64,000 nucleotides of DNA, from assembly GCA_016719135.1 (NCBI GenBank), contig JADKAV010000001.1, positions 124,001 to 188,000 of the forward strand, written 5' to 3'. Made by a program: the position numbers and the translations under genes. Shown piece by piece: positions 27,774 through 38,677 of the stretch. The notes beneath the pieces were generated by a model. The model saw nothing but the letters and a program-made list of their open reading frames with translations. It did not search any database and was not told where the DNA came from. This stretch comes from Micrococcales bacterium. Its GTDB lineage: Bacteria; Actinomycetota; Actinomycetes; S36-B12; UBA10799. Each line of letters starts with the position of its first letter. Within the stretch, counting starts at the first letter, position 1.

Positions 27774-28829
27774 TCAGGCCACTGGTGGGGTGGCGCGGGT
27801 CAGCACGAACGGGCGCACGACACCGAAACCCCGCACCGGCCTGCCGCGCTGGGAGCGCAGGGTGTAGCGGACATCGGCTTCGAGTAGTCCCTTGGTCTCC
27901 GCATCGATCAGTGTGCTGCCCGGTTTGGCAAGGGCTGTGAGCCGGCTTGCGAGGTTCACCGTGGTGCCGAACACGTCACCCATGCGGGAGACCACCTGGC
28001 CGGTGGCCAGTCCGATACGCATCTCCGGGACGCTGTCGTCCTCGGCGTGTATGGCGTGCAGATCCACGGCGATCTCGGCGGCCTGCTCGGCAGTGCTCGC
28101 CACGAACAGGACCTCGTCGCCCACCGACTTCACGAGCCGGCCATCGGCGGCGGCCACGATGTCCGCACTCACGGCTTCGAACCCCTGCACCAGTCTGGCG
28201 AGTTCCTCCTCGGGCAACCGTCGGGACAGCCGCGTGTAGCCGACCATGTCCGCGAAACCCACGGTGAGCAGGCGGGACTCCGAGCCGGACGGTGAGGCCC
28301 CGCCCACGGCCGCAGCCCGTGTCACCGCGGTGGCGATCGCCCTGCGCCACACGTAGACCAGCAGCGCTTCGAGGTCCGGCATGAGCTTCTCGACCTCGTC
28401 GGCGAAGACCTCCAGGGTGCTGGCTGCCAGCCCGTCGGCGGGCTCGATCATGCCGCTGCGCTCCAGCAGGCCCGCGAGGCTGTTGATCTGCCAGTCGGCC
28501 AGGCGCGCGGTGGTCTGGCCGAGGCCACGGACCAGGTCGGTGGCCGTGTCAGAGTCCAGCTGTCCCACCTGGATCAGGTTCAGCATGCGATGCAGCGCAT
28601 TGACATCCTCGTCGGTGAACGCCACCGACTCGTCACCCACGTCGGCGTACCCCATGGAACGCCACAGCACTCGTACGGACTCCAGCGGGACCCCGGCGTC
28701 GCGAGCCACCTCCTCGCGGGTGAACTTCATAGGGCCGCCCAGCAACATCTCCTGGATCTGCGCCAGCGTTTCCTTCTTGGGCTCTGTACCGGCCCCCGCA
28801 CCGTCTACCTGAGCGTCGTCGCTGGTCAC
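27774..28829 (-). CDS. Class III adenylate cyclase with N-terminal regulatory domain
   Basis: A 351-residue soluble cyclase. Residues 1 to about 175 are an all-helical region (MKFTREEVARDAGVPLESVR, then helices) like the autoinhibitory domain of mycobacterial Rv1264/Rv2212. From about 186 comes the catalytic domain: VGFADMVGYTRLSRRLPEEE (first metal Asp), GRLVKSVGDEVLFVAS (lysine and second Asp) and GTTVNLASRLTALAKPGSTL (transition-state Asn and Arg). It should make cAMP as a homodimer. It overlaps the PH-domain gene by four bases and lies in the birA-PH-cyclase-carboxylase run, linking cAMP to fatty acid metabolism by position only. Confidence 0.9.
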   Translation of the reverse strand: MTSDDAQVDGAGAGTEPKKETLAQIQEMLLGGPMKFTREEVARDAGVPLESVRVLWRSMGYADVGDESVAFTDEDVNALHRMLNLIQVGQLDSDTATDLVRGLGQTTARLADWQINSLAGLLERSGMIEPADGLAASTLEVFADEVEKLMPDLEALLVYVWRRAIATAVTRAAAVGGASPSGSESRLLTVGFADMVGYTRLSRRLPEEELARLVQGFEAVSADIVAAADGRLVKSVGDEVLFVASTAEQAAEIAVDLHAIHAEDDSVPEMRIGLATGQVVSRMGDVFGTTVNLASRLTALAKPGSTLIDAETKGLLEADVRYTLRSQRGRPVRGFGVVRPFVLTRATPPVA

Positions 28830-29379
28830 GATTCGTTGGTCGGCGGGCTCGGGTCGAGCCCGCGGCTACGTGCCCGCCGGAACGCGTCATCCTCGTCGTG
28901 CAGGCGGTAGACCTCTCGCTGCACCTGCTCGACCTTGGGGATGTTCTCGATCACCAACTGCCCGTTCTCGGCGGCACTCTCGACCATGAGTGTGCCGGTG
29001 TTGAGCATCCGCTCCCAGACCGAATGGCTGAACGAGACGTCGTTCACCTTCGACAGCGGCATATCCCGGCCCTTACGGGCGATGATGCCGTGCGGATGAT
29101 GATCCGGCGGTTGGTGAAGACGTACTGCGTCGTCCACCAGAACAGGAACGGGCGGATCACCAGGATGAACAGCGCGATCAGGGCGATCACCACCACGACC
29201 CAGGTCGCGATGTCGCCGGTCGCCCCGTCGAACCAGGAGTTCAGCCGACCCAGCACGAAAAACGTCAAACCGATGATGATCAGAAGCCAGATGACCGGCC
29301 AGATCAGCGTCTTCCACGCAGGGCGCAGTTCGAACTGCACCTGCTCTTCGTCGCCAAGGAGGTTCTTCGGGTAAGCCAT
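28826..29379 (-). CDS. PH-domain membrane protein (frameshift)
   Basis: Part one, from ATG 29379, reads MAYPKNLLGDEEQVQFELRP, two membrane segments (LIWPVIWLLIIIGLTFFVLG and WVVVVIALIALFILVI) and then WTTQYVFTNRRIIIRT. Near 29091 the frame is lost by one missing base; the next frame continues HGIIARKGRDMPLSKVNDVS and SVWERMLNTGTLMVESAAEN, the bacterial PH (YdbT-like) domain. Repaired, it has 184 residues. The role is unknown; a homologue next to birA is recalled in mycobacteria (Rv3278c). The flanks are intact, so an assembly indel is likely. Confidence 0.87.
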
Positions 29380-29410
29380 GCTCCGATCGTGCCATGCCGG
29401 AGCCCAAAGA

Positions 29411-30163
29411 TCACGCTCGAAGACTCACATCCGCCGCGGACACCGCATGCATCCCGGCATCGTCGCGCACGAGCAATCGGCCCTGGGCATCGATCCCCTG
29501 CGCAGTCCCGCGCCATTGACGGTCGGTCTCCACGACGTCGACCTCCTGATCCAGCGTGACGCACTGCCCGGTGTAAGCGGTGTGCAGGCCGCACCGGTGC
29601 GCATCACCGGCCGCCTCCACGAACCGTGTCCACCAACCGTGCAGATTCGACACCACCGCCGCCAGCATCCGATCCGGATCGGGATCACCGCCGGCCTGCG
29701 CGACACTGACCGCCTCAGGGTCGGGTCTGGCGCCCGCGAAGCGCAGATTCAGACCGATCCCGACAATGGCGCTCGCCTCGTCGCGCACGGACAGGATTCC
29801 GGCCAGTTTGCCGACGCCGGCGACCACATCGTTGGGCCACTTGACCCCCACGTCGTTCACACCAGCAGCGCGGACCGCATCGGCGACGGCGACTCCGGCC
29901 AGCAACGGGATCCAGCCCCACGCCTGGACCGTGGCCGGCACATCCAGGCGCACCGAGAAGGTCAATCCGTCCCCGGGCCGACTGATCCACGAACGGTCCA
30001 GACGACCCCGCCCGGCAGTCTGTTCCAGCGCCACCAGCAATTGCCCGTGGCCGGCAACGCCCACCAGGTCCGCGTTCGTCGACCCGGTACGCTCGACAAC
30101 TTGCGGCATCGGCCAGCCGATTCGGGCACAAACGTCGGTCACCGCGGTGTATAGGTCACTGTT
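29411..30163 (-). CDS. birA: Biotin--[acetyl-CoA-carboxylase] ligase BirA
   Basis: A 250-residue biotin protein ligase without the N-terminal DNA-binding domain. VVERTGSTNADL starts the catalytic core, QTAGRGRLDRSWISRPGDGL is the biotinyl-AMP loop, VGVKWPNDVVAGVGKLAGIL carries the catalytic lysine, and a short C-terminal domain follows. It biotinylates the carrier lysine of the alpha subunit at 34003. GTG 30163 leaves only 21 bases to the divergent carboxylase gene, so the promoters must overlap; the frame is open to 30718 but that part is the antisense of the neighbour. Confidence 0.93.
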   Translation of the reverse strand, partial: NSDLYTAVTDVCARIGWPMPQVVERTGSTNADLVGVAGHGQLLVALEQTAGRGRLDRSWISRPGDGLTFSVRLDVPATVQAWGWIPLLAGVAVADAVRAAGVNDVGVKWPNDVVAGVGKLAGILSVRDEASAIVGIGLNLRFAGARPDPEAVSVAQAGGDPDPDRMLAAVVSNLHGWWTRFVEAAGDAHRCGLHTAYTGQCVTLDQEVDVVETDRQWRGTAQGIDAQGRLLVRDDAGMHAVSAADVSLRA

Positions 30164-30184
30164 CACGTTGCTACCGTACAAATC

Positions 30185-31774
<1,590 letters not shown>

Positions 31775-31778
<4 letters not shown>

Positions 31779-31978
31779 ACGCGCGTTTCGAGGTCGTGCA
31801 CGGCAACCCCGGTGACGAGGAACTCGCGGTGGTCGTCGCGCTGCTGACGGCGGCGGCCAACTCGGCCACCGCCGCACCCGCGCCTGAGCCGGCCTCGAAC
31901 TGGGCCAGGACGGCCATGCGGGTGACACATGCGGCCGGACCAGGGGCCTGGTGGCGGTCAGGACTGCCTCAGCCGTGA
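31775..31978 (+). CDS. accE: Acyl-CoA carboxylase epsilon subunit
   Basis: A 67-residue protein with the AccE pattern: FEVVHGNPGDEELAVVVALL at residues 4-23, an alanine/proline linker, then NWARTAMRV and GPGAWWRSGLPQP. The epsilon subunit stabilises the actinobacterial alpha-beta carboxylase complex. GTG 31775 overlaps the stop of the beta subunit gene by four bases, and its own stop overlaps the next GTG. The small size and extra open frames here make it easy to miss. Confidence 0.9.
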
Positions 31979-33279
31979 TCGATGTCAGCGTCATCGTCCC
32001 GGTCTTCAACAAAGGCCGCTATCTGAGCGAGTTGCTCGACAGCCTGCGGCGACAGACGTCTGACTCCTTCGAGGTGTGGCTGATCGACGACGGATCAACC
32101 GACGGCTCGGCCACCCTGTGCGACCAAGCCGCGGCCTCCGACGCGCGCTTCCATGTCATCCACCAGGAGAACTCGGGATGGCCGGGACGGCCGCGCAATG
32201 TCGGGATCGAGGCCAGCACCGGGCGCTTCCTGTTCTTCGCCGACGCCGATGACTGGTGCGAACCCACGCTGCTGGCCGATCTGGTGGCGTTCGCCGACGC
32301 GCATCGCAGCGACGTGGTGCTGCCCGCGGTGCTGTCCGAAGGCCACACGTACACAACCCGGGAACCGGTGCTGGAGAACGCGGTCGACGTGGATCCGCGG
32401 GAGGCCTTCCTGACCCTGACTCCGCACAAACTGTTCCGCCGCTCCTACTTCGACGGGCTCGGGTTGCGATTCACCGAGGAGAAAGTCCCCTTGGAGGACG
32501 GTCAACTGGTGGCACGTGCCTACGTCGGCGGCGGACGCATCAGCCGGTGTGGTGAACGCATCGGCTACCACTACATGGGCCGCGAGGGCACCAACATCTC
32601 TTACGAGCCACGCGATCCCTCAGCGCATGGGAACAGCGTGGCGACCATCATGGACTCGGCGCGACGGCTGCCCGAGCATGCTGACGAGATCATCGTGGAC
32701 CTGTATAGGCGCAAGCTGCTGAGGTATCTCGGGCCGCGCTACCTGCCGGACATGCCCGCCGATCTGCAGTCGGGGTACGTCGACGCGACCGCCGACGTCG
32801 CAGCCCGCTTCATCCCGATGGAGTTGGAATCGACGCTCACCCCGTGGCCCCGTCTGTCGTCGCGCACCGCCCGGCTGCGGCAGCCAGGTATCAGCGTCGC
32901 CCTGGCGCAGGCCCGTGCCGACGATCTGGTTCCCGCCGAACGCTCCAACGGACACTGGTTCATCGGACCGGTGCCCGCCGACGACATCGTGGTCGTGCGA
33001 CCCAAGGTGCGCAAGGACCCCACCCGGGGGGTACGCGTGGTGTCAAGGCCGGAATGGGTCCGGATCAGCGCACCTCGCCTGGAGTACCACATAGAGGGCC
33101 GGGTGGTGGCCGCCGACACAGACCTGCGCCCGCGTGGCCGACTGGGCGGTGAAGCCCGCGCCGTCGCCTGTTGGGACGACTTGGAGGTGCCGGTCACCTA
33201 CGACGGCGAGCCCGTGGTCGTCAACCGCCTGCGGTACAGCGCCGACGACCAGGGTCAGCTCATCGTCACCGGCGTGTGA
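31975..33279 (+). CDS. Family 2 glycosyltransferase with C-terminal extension
   Basis: A 434-residue protein. The first 230 residues are GT2: VSVIVPVFNKGRYLSELLDS, WLIDDGSTDGSA, GRPRNVGIEASTGRFLFFAD with the DADD motif, and FRRSYFDGLGL. The remaining 200 residues are a beta-rich region seen in part in other GT2 wall enzymes. GTG 31975 overlaps the accE stop, so it is co-translated with the carboxylase subunits, an unusual place. Its 3' end overlaps the convergent maf gene by 25 bases. The sugar and acceptor are unknown. Confidence 0.85.
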   Translation: MIDVSVIVPVFNKGRYLSELLDSLRRQTSDSFEVWLIDDGSTDGSATLCDQAAASDARFHVIHQENSGWPGRPRNVGIEASTGRFLFFADADDWCEPTLLADLVAFADAHRSDVVLPAVLSEGHTYTTREPVLENAVDVDPREAFLTLTPHKLFRRSYFDGLGLRFTEEKVPLEDGQLVARAYVGGGRISRCGERIGYHYMGREGTNISYEPRDPSAHGNSVATIMDSARRLPEHADEIIVDLYRRKLLRYLGPRYLPDMPADLQSGYVDATADVAARFIPMELESTLTPWPRLSSRTARLRQPGISVALAQARADDLVPAERSNGHWFIGPVPADDIVVVRPKVRKDPTRGVRVVSRPEWVRISAPRLEYHIEGRVVAADTDLRPRGRLGGEARAVACWDDLEVPVTYDGEPVVVNRLRYSADDQGQLIVTGV

Positions 33280-33866
33280 TTCCAGAGATCGGTCCAGTTC
33301 AGACCCGCGTCACGGATCATCTGCCGCAGTAGCGGTATCCCCAGGCCGATGACGTTGGCCGGATCGCCTTCAACCCCTTGGACGAACGCCGAACCGTATC
33401 CATCGAGGGTGAAGCCGCCGGCCACGTGCAGCGGCTCACCGGTCGCCACGTACGCATCGATCTCGGCATCGTCCGGTTGCGCGAAGTGCACCCGGGTGCG
33501 GGCCGCCGCAACCGTTTCGCCGTCTGGGTGGATCAGGCAATGGCCGGTGATCAGCTCCGCCGACCTGCCACGCAGCTCCCGCCAGCGCGCAACGGCGACC
33601 TGCGCGGTGAGCGGCTTTCCCAGACTGCGACCGTCCACGTCCAGCACCGAATCCGCCCCCAGTACCAACCACCCGGGGTGACGAACCGCGACGTCTCGGG
33701 CCTTCGCCTGGGCGAGCACTACGGCCACCTCCTGCGGCGAAGCATCGGGCATCTGCTCGAGCATCTGGTCCTCGTCCACCGCGCTGACCACGACCTCGGG
33801 GTCGATGCCGGCGGCCCGCAGCAGGCGCAAGCGGGATGGTGAGGCGGAAGCCAGGATCAGGCGCAT
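33255..33866 (-). CDS. maf: Maf-family nucleotide pyrophosphatase
   Basis: A 203-residue Maf protein, which hydrolyses non-canonical or bulk nucleoside triphosphates to monophosphates. LILASASPSRLRLLRAAG at the start is the substrate loop, VVLAQAKARDVA and VLGADSVLDVDGRSLGKP hold the catalytic Asp/Lys, and GGFTLDGYGSAFVQGVEGDP closes the pocket. ATG 33866 begins the conserved fold; MASM at 33875 is an alternative and the frame is open to 33980. A maf gene between the epsilon and alpha carboxylase genes also occurs in mycobacteria (recalled). Confidence 0.92.
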   Translation of the reverse strand: MRLILASASPSRLRLLRAAGIDPEVVVSAVDEDQMLEQMPDASPQEVAVVLAQAKARDVAVRHPGWLVLGADSVLDVDGRSLGKPLTAQVAVARWRELRGRSAELITGHCLIHPDGETVAAARTRVHFAQPDDAEIDAYVATGEPLHVAGGFTLDGYGSAFVQGVEGDPANVIGLGIPLLRQMIRDAGLNWTDLWNHTPVTMS

Positions 33867-34002
33867 GCTGGCCATCCTCGCACTGGCGCTGGATGGCCAT
33901 GCCTGCAATCCGAAGGAGGGCAGGTGCTGCCGAGCGCCGCGTGATCGTCTGTGCCTCCAGCCCAACCCCGGCCTGAACAACCCCTACTCCTAGACTCGGG
34001 GT

Positions 34003-35766
34003 GTGCGCAAAGTCCTGATTGCAAACCGTGGAGAAATCGCCATCCGGGTCGCCCGTGCCTGCCGGGACGCCGGTCTTGCCAGCGTCGCGGTCTACGCCAA
34101 CTCCGACCGTGACGCCCTGCACGTCAAGGCAGCCGATGAGGCGTACTCCCTGGATGGTGATACAGCCGCCGAGACGTACCTGGTCATCGACAAGCTTCTC
34201 GACGTGGCCAAGCGCAGTGGTGCAGACGCCGTCCATCCCGGATACGGCTTCCTGTCCGAGAACGCCGAATTCGCCCAGGCCGTCATCGATGCCGGTCTGA
34301 TCTGGATCGGCCCGCCACCTTCGGCGATCCGCTCGTTGGGCGACAAGGTATCTGCTCGGCACATCGCGCAGCGCGCTGGTGCACCCCTGGTGGCCGGCAC
34401 CTCCGACCCGGTCTCCGGGGCCGACGAGGTCGTCGAGTTCGCCAAGGAGAACGGTCTGCCGATCGCCATCAAGGCTGCATTCGGAGGAGGTGGCCGGGGC
34501 CTGAAGGTTGCACGCACCCTGGAAGAGGTCCCCGAACTGTACGACTCCGCCGTGCGGGAGGCGGTGGCCGCGTTCGGCCGTGGCGAGTGCTTCGTCGAGC
34601 GCTATCTGGACAACCCCCGTCACGTCGAGACCCAGGTGCTGGCCGACATGCACGGCAACGTGGTGGTCGTCTCCACTCGTGATTGCAGCCTTCAGCGCCG
34701 CCACCAGAAACTGGTCGAAGAGGCACCTGCGCCGTTCCTCAGCGAGGAGCAGGTCGCGGAGTTGTACCGCGCCAGCAAGGCCATCGTGAAGGAAGCCGGA
34801 TACGTCGGCGCCGGAACCTGCGAATTCCTGGTGGGTCTGGACGGGACCATCTCCTTCCTCGAGGTGAACACCCGCTTGCAGGTCGAGCACCCGGTGACCG
34901 AAGAGGTGTCGGGCATCGATCTTGTCCGCGAGCAGTTCCGCATCGCCGACGGCGAGGAACTCGGTTACGACGACCCGATCCTGCGCGGCCACTCGTTCGA
35001 ATTCCGGATCAACGGCGAAGACCCCGGGCGTAATTTCCTGCCCGCACCCGGCGTACTCACGGTGTGGAAGCCACCGTCGGGACCTGGCGTCCGACTTGAC
35101 GGCGGCTTCACCACCGGGGATGTGATCGGAGGGAACTTCGACTCTCTGCTGGCAAAACTCATCGTCACCGGCGCGACCCGCCAGGAGGCACTCGAACGCT
35201 CGCGGCGTGCACTGGCCGAGTTCGAGGTCGAGGGCATCGCCACGGCAATCACCTTCCACCGGGTCGTTGTCAGTGACCCAGCCTTCGCACCATTGGATCC
35301 CAAGGAACACTTCCACGTTCACACCCGATGGATCGAAACCGAGTTCGACAACACGATTCCCGCGTACGACGCCAGCGTGGACGCCGAGGCCGAAGAGGGT
35401 GACCGCCAGGCGGTGACCGTCGAAGTCGCAGGCAAGCGCATCGAGGTGACCCTTCCAGCGGCACTGTCGGTGGGCTCGGCGGCACCGGCTTCGGCAGGCG
35501 GACAGCGCCCGGCCAAGCGCGCCAAGAAGGCCTCCGGTGGTGGGGCATCCGGGGACTCGCTGACCGCTCCCATGCAGGGCACCATCGTGAAGGTCGCCGT
35601 GGAAGAGGGACAGACCGTGGAGGCCGGCGAACTCGTCATCGTGCTCGAGGCCATGAAAATGGAACAACCCCTCAATGCGCACAAAGCGGGCACGGTCACT
35701 GGGCTGAAAGCCGAAATCGGGGCTACCGTACCTACAGGGACAGTTCTCTGCGAGATCAAGGACTAA
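34003..35766 (+). CDS. accA3: Acyl-CoA carboxylase alpha subunit (biotin carboxylase + BCCP)
   Basis: A 587-residue alpha subunit. Biotin carboxylase domain about 1-450: VLIANRGEIAIRVARACR, AVHPGYGFLSENAEFA, KAAFGGGGRGLKVA (ATP lid), FLEVNTRLQVEHPVTEEVSG. An Ala/Lys-rich linker precedes a biotin carrier domain at about 515-587 with EAMKMEQP, the target lysine being about K552. BirA at 29411 should biotinylate it, and the beta subunits at 26234 and 30185 are likely partners. It starts at GTG 34003. It makes carboxybiotin for malonyl- or methylmalonyl-CoA synthesis. Confidence 0.95.
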   Translation: MRKVLIANRGEIAIRVARACRDAGLASVAVYANSDRDALHVKAADEAYSLDGDTAAETYLVIDKLLDVAKRSGADAVHPGYGFLSENAEFAQAVIDAGLIWIGPPPSAIRSLGDKVSARHIAQRAGAPLVAGTSDPVSGADEVVEFAKENGLPIAIKAAFGGGGRGLKVARTLEEVPELYDSAVREAVAAFGRGECFVERYLDNPRHVETQVLADMHGNVVVVSTRDCSLQRRHQKLVEEAPAPFLSEEQVAELYRASKAIVKEAGYVGAGTCEFLVGLDGTISFLEVNTRLQVEHPVTEEVSGIDLVREQFRIADGEELGYDDPILRGHSFEFRINGEDPGRNFLPAPGVLTVWKPPSGPGVRLDGGFTTGDVIGGNFDSLLAKLIVTGATRQEALERSRRALAEFEVEGIATAITFHRVVVSDPAFAPLDPKEHFHVHTRWIETEFDNTIPAYDASVDAEAEEGDRQAVTVEVAGKRIEVTLPAALSVGSAAPASAGGQRPAKRAKKASGGGASGDSLTAPMQGTIVKVAVEEGQTVEAGELVIVLEAMKMEQPLNAHKAGTVTGLKAEIGATVPTGTVLCEIKD

Positions 35767-35784
35767 AGCACCTGGAGGCGGGCC

Positions 35785-37071
35785 ATGCGACGGGTACTGA
35801 CACTTCTGTTCGCAGTCGTATTGGCGGGCCTCGTCGCCTCGCCGGCGGCTGCTCTGGTTCCAGCCACGACGATCGATGACGTGGTTGTCTCGTTGCAGAC
35901 CGACCCCGTCTACAACGACCCGAAGGCGCAGAACGCGCTGACCGCCGCGCAGGCAGACGAGTTGCGGTCACAGATTTCCACCGGCGGCTCGGCGATCTTC
36001 ATCGCGGTCCTGCCCGAGGCCGCCCGCAGCAGCAACAGCACCGAGGACGTTGTGCGCTACCTGCAGCAGAACGTCGGTGAGCCCGGCACGTATGCGGCCA
36101 TCGTCGGCAACCAGTTCCGCTCCACCTCCCAGTCCGCGGCCACCAACGCCTTCCAGACCCAGCAGGGCAACGGTGTCTACGCGGTCCTGAGCCAGTTCGT
36201 CACGAACGTCGAGACCATCGACTCCGGCGGGACCGTCACGACGCCGTCCGGATCACAGTCCACTGAATCCGGCAGCGCGTTGGTGCCCTTGCTGGTCCTC
36301 GGGGGTCTGGCCGCAGGTGCCGGCGGGCTGGTCCTGGTCGGCAAGCGCCGCAGGGACAAGGCCAACGCCATGTCGCTGGCCGCAGTGAAGTCGACCGTCG
36401 ACGAGGACATCACAGCCTTCGGGGAGTCGCTGGACTCCGTGGACTCCTCCGCGATCAACACTGAGGAGAACCGCGCGGACTGGATGGCTGCCCTCGATCA
36501 GTACGACAAGGCGAAACGATCCTCGGAGGCGATGAAGACGCCGGCGGAGGCCGCCACCGTCACGGAGGCGCTCGACGAGGGCCGCTTCCGGGTGGCCTGC
36601 GTGCAGGCACGACTGAGCGGGGAGCCGGTTCCGGACCGCCGCCCGCCCTGCTTCTTCGATGCCCGCCACGGCTTGAGCGTCAAGGACGTCCAGTACACAC
36701 CTGCTGGCACCGCACAGCCCCGCGACGTCCCTGCGTGCGCCGCCTGCTCGGCAGTCATCGAAGACGGCCTGGATCCCGACGTGCGCCTGGTGGCGGCCAG
36801 TTCCGGTGGTCGACAGCCGTACTGGCAGGCCGGTCCGGAGTACAGCGGTTACGCCAGCGGCTACTACCGCGGCAACGGCATGGATCTGTTCTCGACGGTC
36901 CTCGTGGGCACCATGCTCGGCAACATGATGATGGGCGGGATGTACGGCGGCGGCTGGGGTGGCGCAGACGGTGGTGGATCAGACTTCGGTGGGGACTTCG
37001 GCGGCGGCGACTTCGGTGGCGGATTCGGCGGCGGCGACTTCGGTGGCGGGGGCGACTTCGGCGGTTGGTGA
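35785..37071 (+). CDS. Exported/membrane protein with Gly-rich tail
   Basis: A 428-residue protein with a signal peptide at 1-23 (MRRVLTLLFAVVLAGLVASP), an extracytoplasmic domain to about 165 that resembles TPM/DUF6676-type domains, a membrane segment near 170-190 (LVPLLVLGGLAAGAGGLVLV), and a cytoplasmic region with a CACxAC-like pair (ACAACS). The last 60 residues are Gly/Asp/Phe repeats (GDFGGGDFGGGFGGGDFGG). Its function is unknown. It lies 18 bases after the alpha carboxylase gene, so may share that transcript. Confidence 0.75.
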   Translation: MRRVLTLLFAVVLAGLVASPAAALVPATTIDDVVVSLQTDPVYNDPKAQNALTAAQADELRSQISTGGSAIFIAVLPEAARSSNSTEDVVRYLQQNVGEPGTYAAIVGNQFRSTSQSAATNAFQTQQGNGVYAVLSQFVTNVETIDSGGTVTTPSGSQSTESGSALVPLLVLGGLAAGAGGLVLVGKRRRDKANAMSLAAVKSTVDEDITAFGESLDSVDSSAINTEENRADWMAALDQYDKAKRSSEAMKTPAEAATVTEALDEGRFRVACVQARLSGEPVPDRRPPCFFDARHGLSVKDVQYTPAGTAQPRDVPACAACSAVIEDGLDPDVRLVAASSGGRQPYWQAGPEYSGYASGYYRGNGMDLFSTVLVGTMLGNMMMGGMYGGGWGGADGGGSDFGGDFGGGDFGGGFGGGDFGGGGDFGGW

Positions 37072-37137
37072 TCCGCATCTTCGGCCCCGGCGAGCATCAA
37101 TCGGGGGTAGCCTCTAGGCGGGAGACCAGGGGGCACC

Positions 37138-38535
37138 ATGAACTTCTCCATCAGATTCACCGCCGCACTGAGCACGCTTGCCGTGATCGGCGGACTGGCA
37201 TTCGCGCAACCACCAAGTTGGGCGGCACCGCCGGACAATGACGACCGGGCCGACGCTATCCGGGTCGATCCGCCACAGACCGTCCGAGGCACGTTGATCG
37301 ACGCCACGGTCGAACCCGGCATCGATGACAGCGGCTGCGCCACGACCGACGGGTCGGTCTGGTACCGGTTCAAGGCGCCGAAGCGCGGCGCGATCGTGCT
37401 GGACCTCGATGCGGCCGGCGAGATGGACGCAGTGATAGATCTCTACCGGCAGGTGCGGTCCAGGTTCGATGAAGTGAACTGCGAACTCACCGATTCATCG
37501 GGGATCGCGACCCTGGACGAAGACGGCCTGAAGCCCGGGGACGACTACGCGATCCGGGTGGGGAGATTGTCAGGTTCGATCGCTGACAGTTTCACCTTGC
37601 GGGTCCTGATCCCCGACCCGGCACCCGAGCCCCCCGGCAAACCGCTGCCCGCCAAAGGGGCCAAGGGCTCCGTCGACCGTTTGGTCAACTCCGGTGATGC
37701 GTATTGGACCAGGATGCGGGCCGGCCAGACAATGCGGCTGAGCCTGCGATCCGACCGCTGCATGTCCCTGACGATCTTCTCGCCGGGAACCCGATCCTTC
37801 GGCGGATTCGACCGCAGGTGCGCCGACTACCGGTTGTTCACCCCGACCGAGACCGGCAGGTACTCCTTGGTGGTCAATGCCCTGCGCGGGCGCGACAAGC
37901 AGCGGTACCGGTTGCGCGTGGCACCGGCGCGCAGGGACGACACGGCGCCCGGCGTCTTCATCGGCAACAACGCGAAGGTGCGGGGCAGGGTCAACGGCGG
38001 GATCGACTCCCGCGATCTGTACCGCTTCGACGTGACCCGGCGCAGCACCCTCACGCTGCGGGTCACCGGTGGCCCCGATCTCCGGCTCGTGACCGACAAG
38101 GGCAGGCGACTCGCCCGCGGCACGGACATCGAACGCCGCGTGTCGCCGGGACGCTACTTCGTGGCAGTCCAGGGCCAGGGCACGTACACGTTGCGACGTG
38201 TCTCCCGCACCATCACGAGGACCGTGGTCGGCTTCAACGGCCGCAGTACGGCGACGGTGCCTCCCGGCAGCACCACACAGCTCACGGTCCGCGTCAGCCC
38301 TGGGGTCGAAGGCCCCGCCAGAATGATCTTGGAACGCTTCGATCCGATCGACGGCTGGCAGTTCGCTAGGACGTACCGCGTCGTGGTGCGCTCCGGAGGG
38401 GCCAAAGTGAGCTTCCGGCCATCGGGGGTCGGTCGCTATCGGCTCTACGGCGAGTTCCTCGGAACACGGGTCGCCGCCGACTCTGAGGACTTCAGCCCGG
38501 CCCGTCTGCGCGTGCAAGGCCCGCTGCGGGACTGA
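37138..38535 (+). CDS. Secreted PPC-domain-like protein
   Basis: A 465-residue exported protein. The signal peptide ends near residue 29 (FAQPPSWAAPPDN). The segment NDDRADAIRVDPPQTVRGTL followed by GSVWYRFKAPKRG and LDLDAAGEMDAVIDLYRQV resembles the bacterial pre-peptidase C-terminal (PPC/DUF4157-adjacent) beta-sandwich. Two further beta repeats (YRFDVTRRSTLTLRVTGGPD) follow. There is no membrane anchor or peptidase motif, so it is probably a surface or extracellular binding protein. The start ATG 37138 has GGGGG-like sequence just before it. Confidence 0.65.
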   Translation: MNFSIRFTAALSTLAVIGGLAFAQPPSWAAPPDNDDRADAIRVDPPQTVRGTLIDATVEPGIDDSGCATTDGSVWYRFKAPKRGAIVLDLDAAGEMDAVIDLYRQVRSRFDEVNCELTDSSGIATLDEDGLKPGDDYAIRVGRLSGSIADSFTLRVLIPDPAPEPPGKPLPAKGAKGSVDRLVNSGDAYWTRMRAGQTMRLSLRSDRCMSLTIFSPGTRSFGGFDRRCADYRLFTPTETGRYSLVVNALRGRDKQRYRLRVAPARRDDTAPGVFIGNNAKVRGRVNGGIDSRDLYRFDVTRRSTLTLRVTGGPDLRLVTDKGRRLARGTDIERRVSPGRYFVAVQGQGTYTLRRVSRTITRTVVGFNGRSTATVPPGSTTQLTVRVSPGVEGPARMILERFDPIDGWQFARTYRVVVRSGGAKVSFRPSGVGRYRLYGEFLGTRVAADSEDFSPARLRVQGPLRD

Positions 38536-38677
38536 CTCTGCGTTGTGTGCCGCACCGAATCGCAATCGGAGCGCACACGCACGCTGCAGTGAACGCTGCG
38601 AATTCGTCCCAGTACCGCGGGAAGCGCCGATGCCTTCCACACACTGGTGCGACCCTGCCGATCGGCATTGGCAGTAC

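Noticed and set aside
33436..35682. Long minus-strand open frame opposite accA3
   Set aside because: Antisense shadow of the carboxylase; the true maf gene uses only its left part in another frame.
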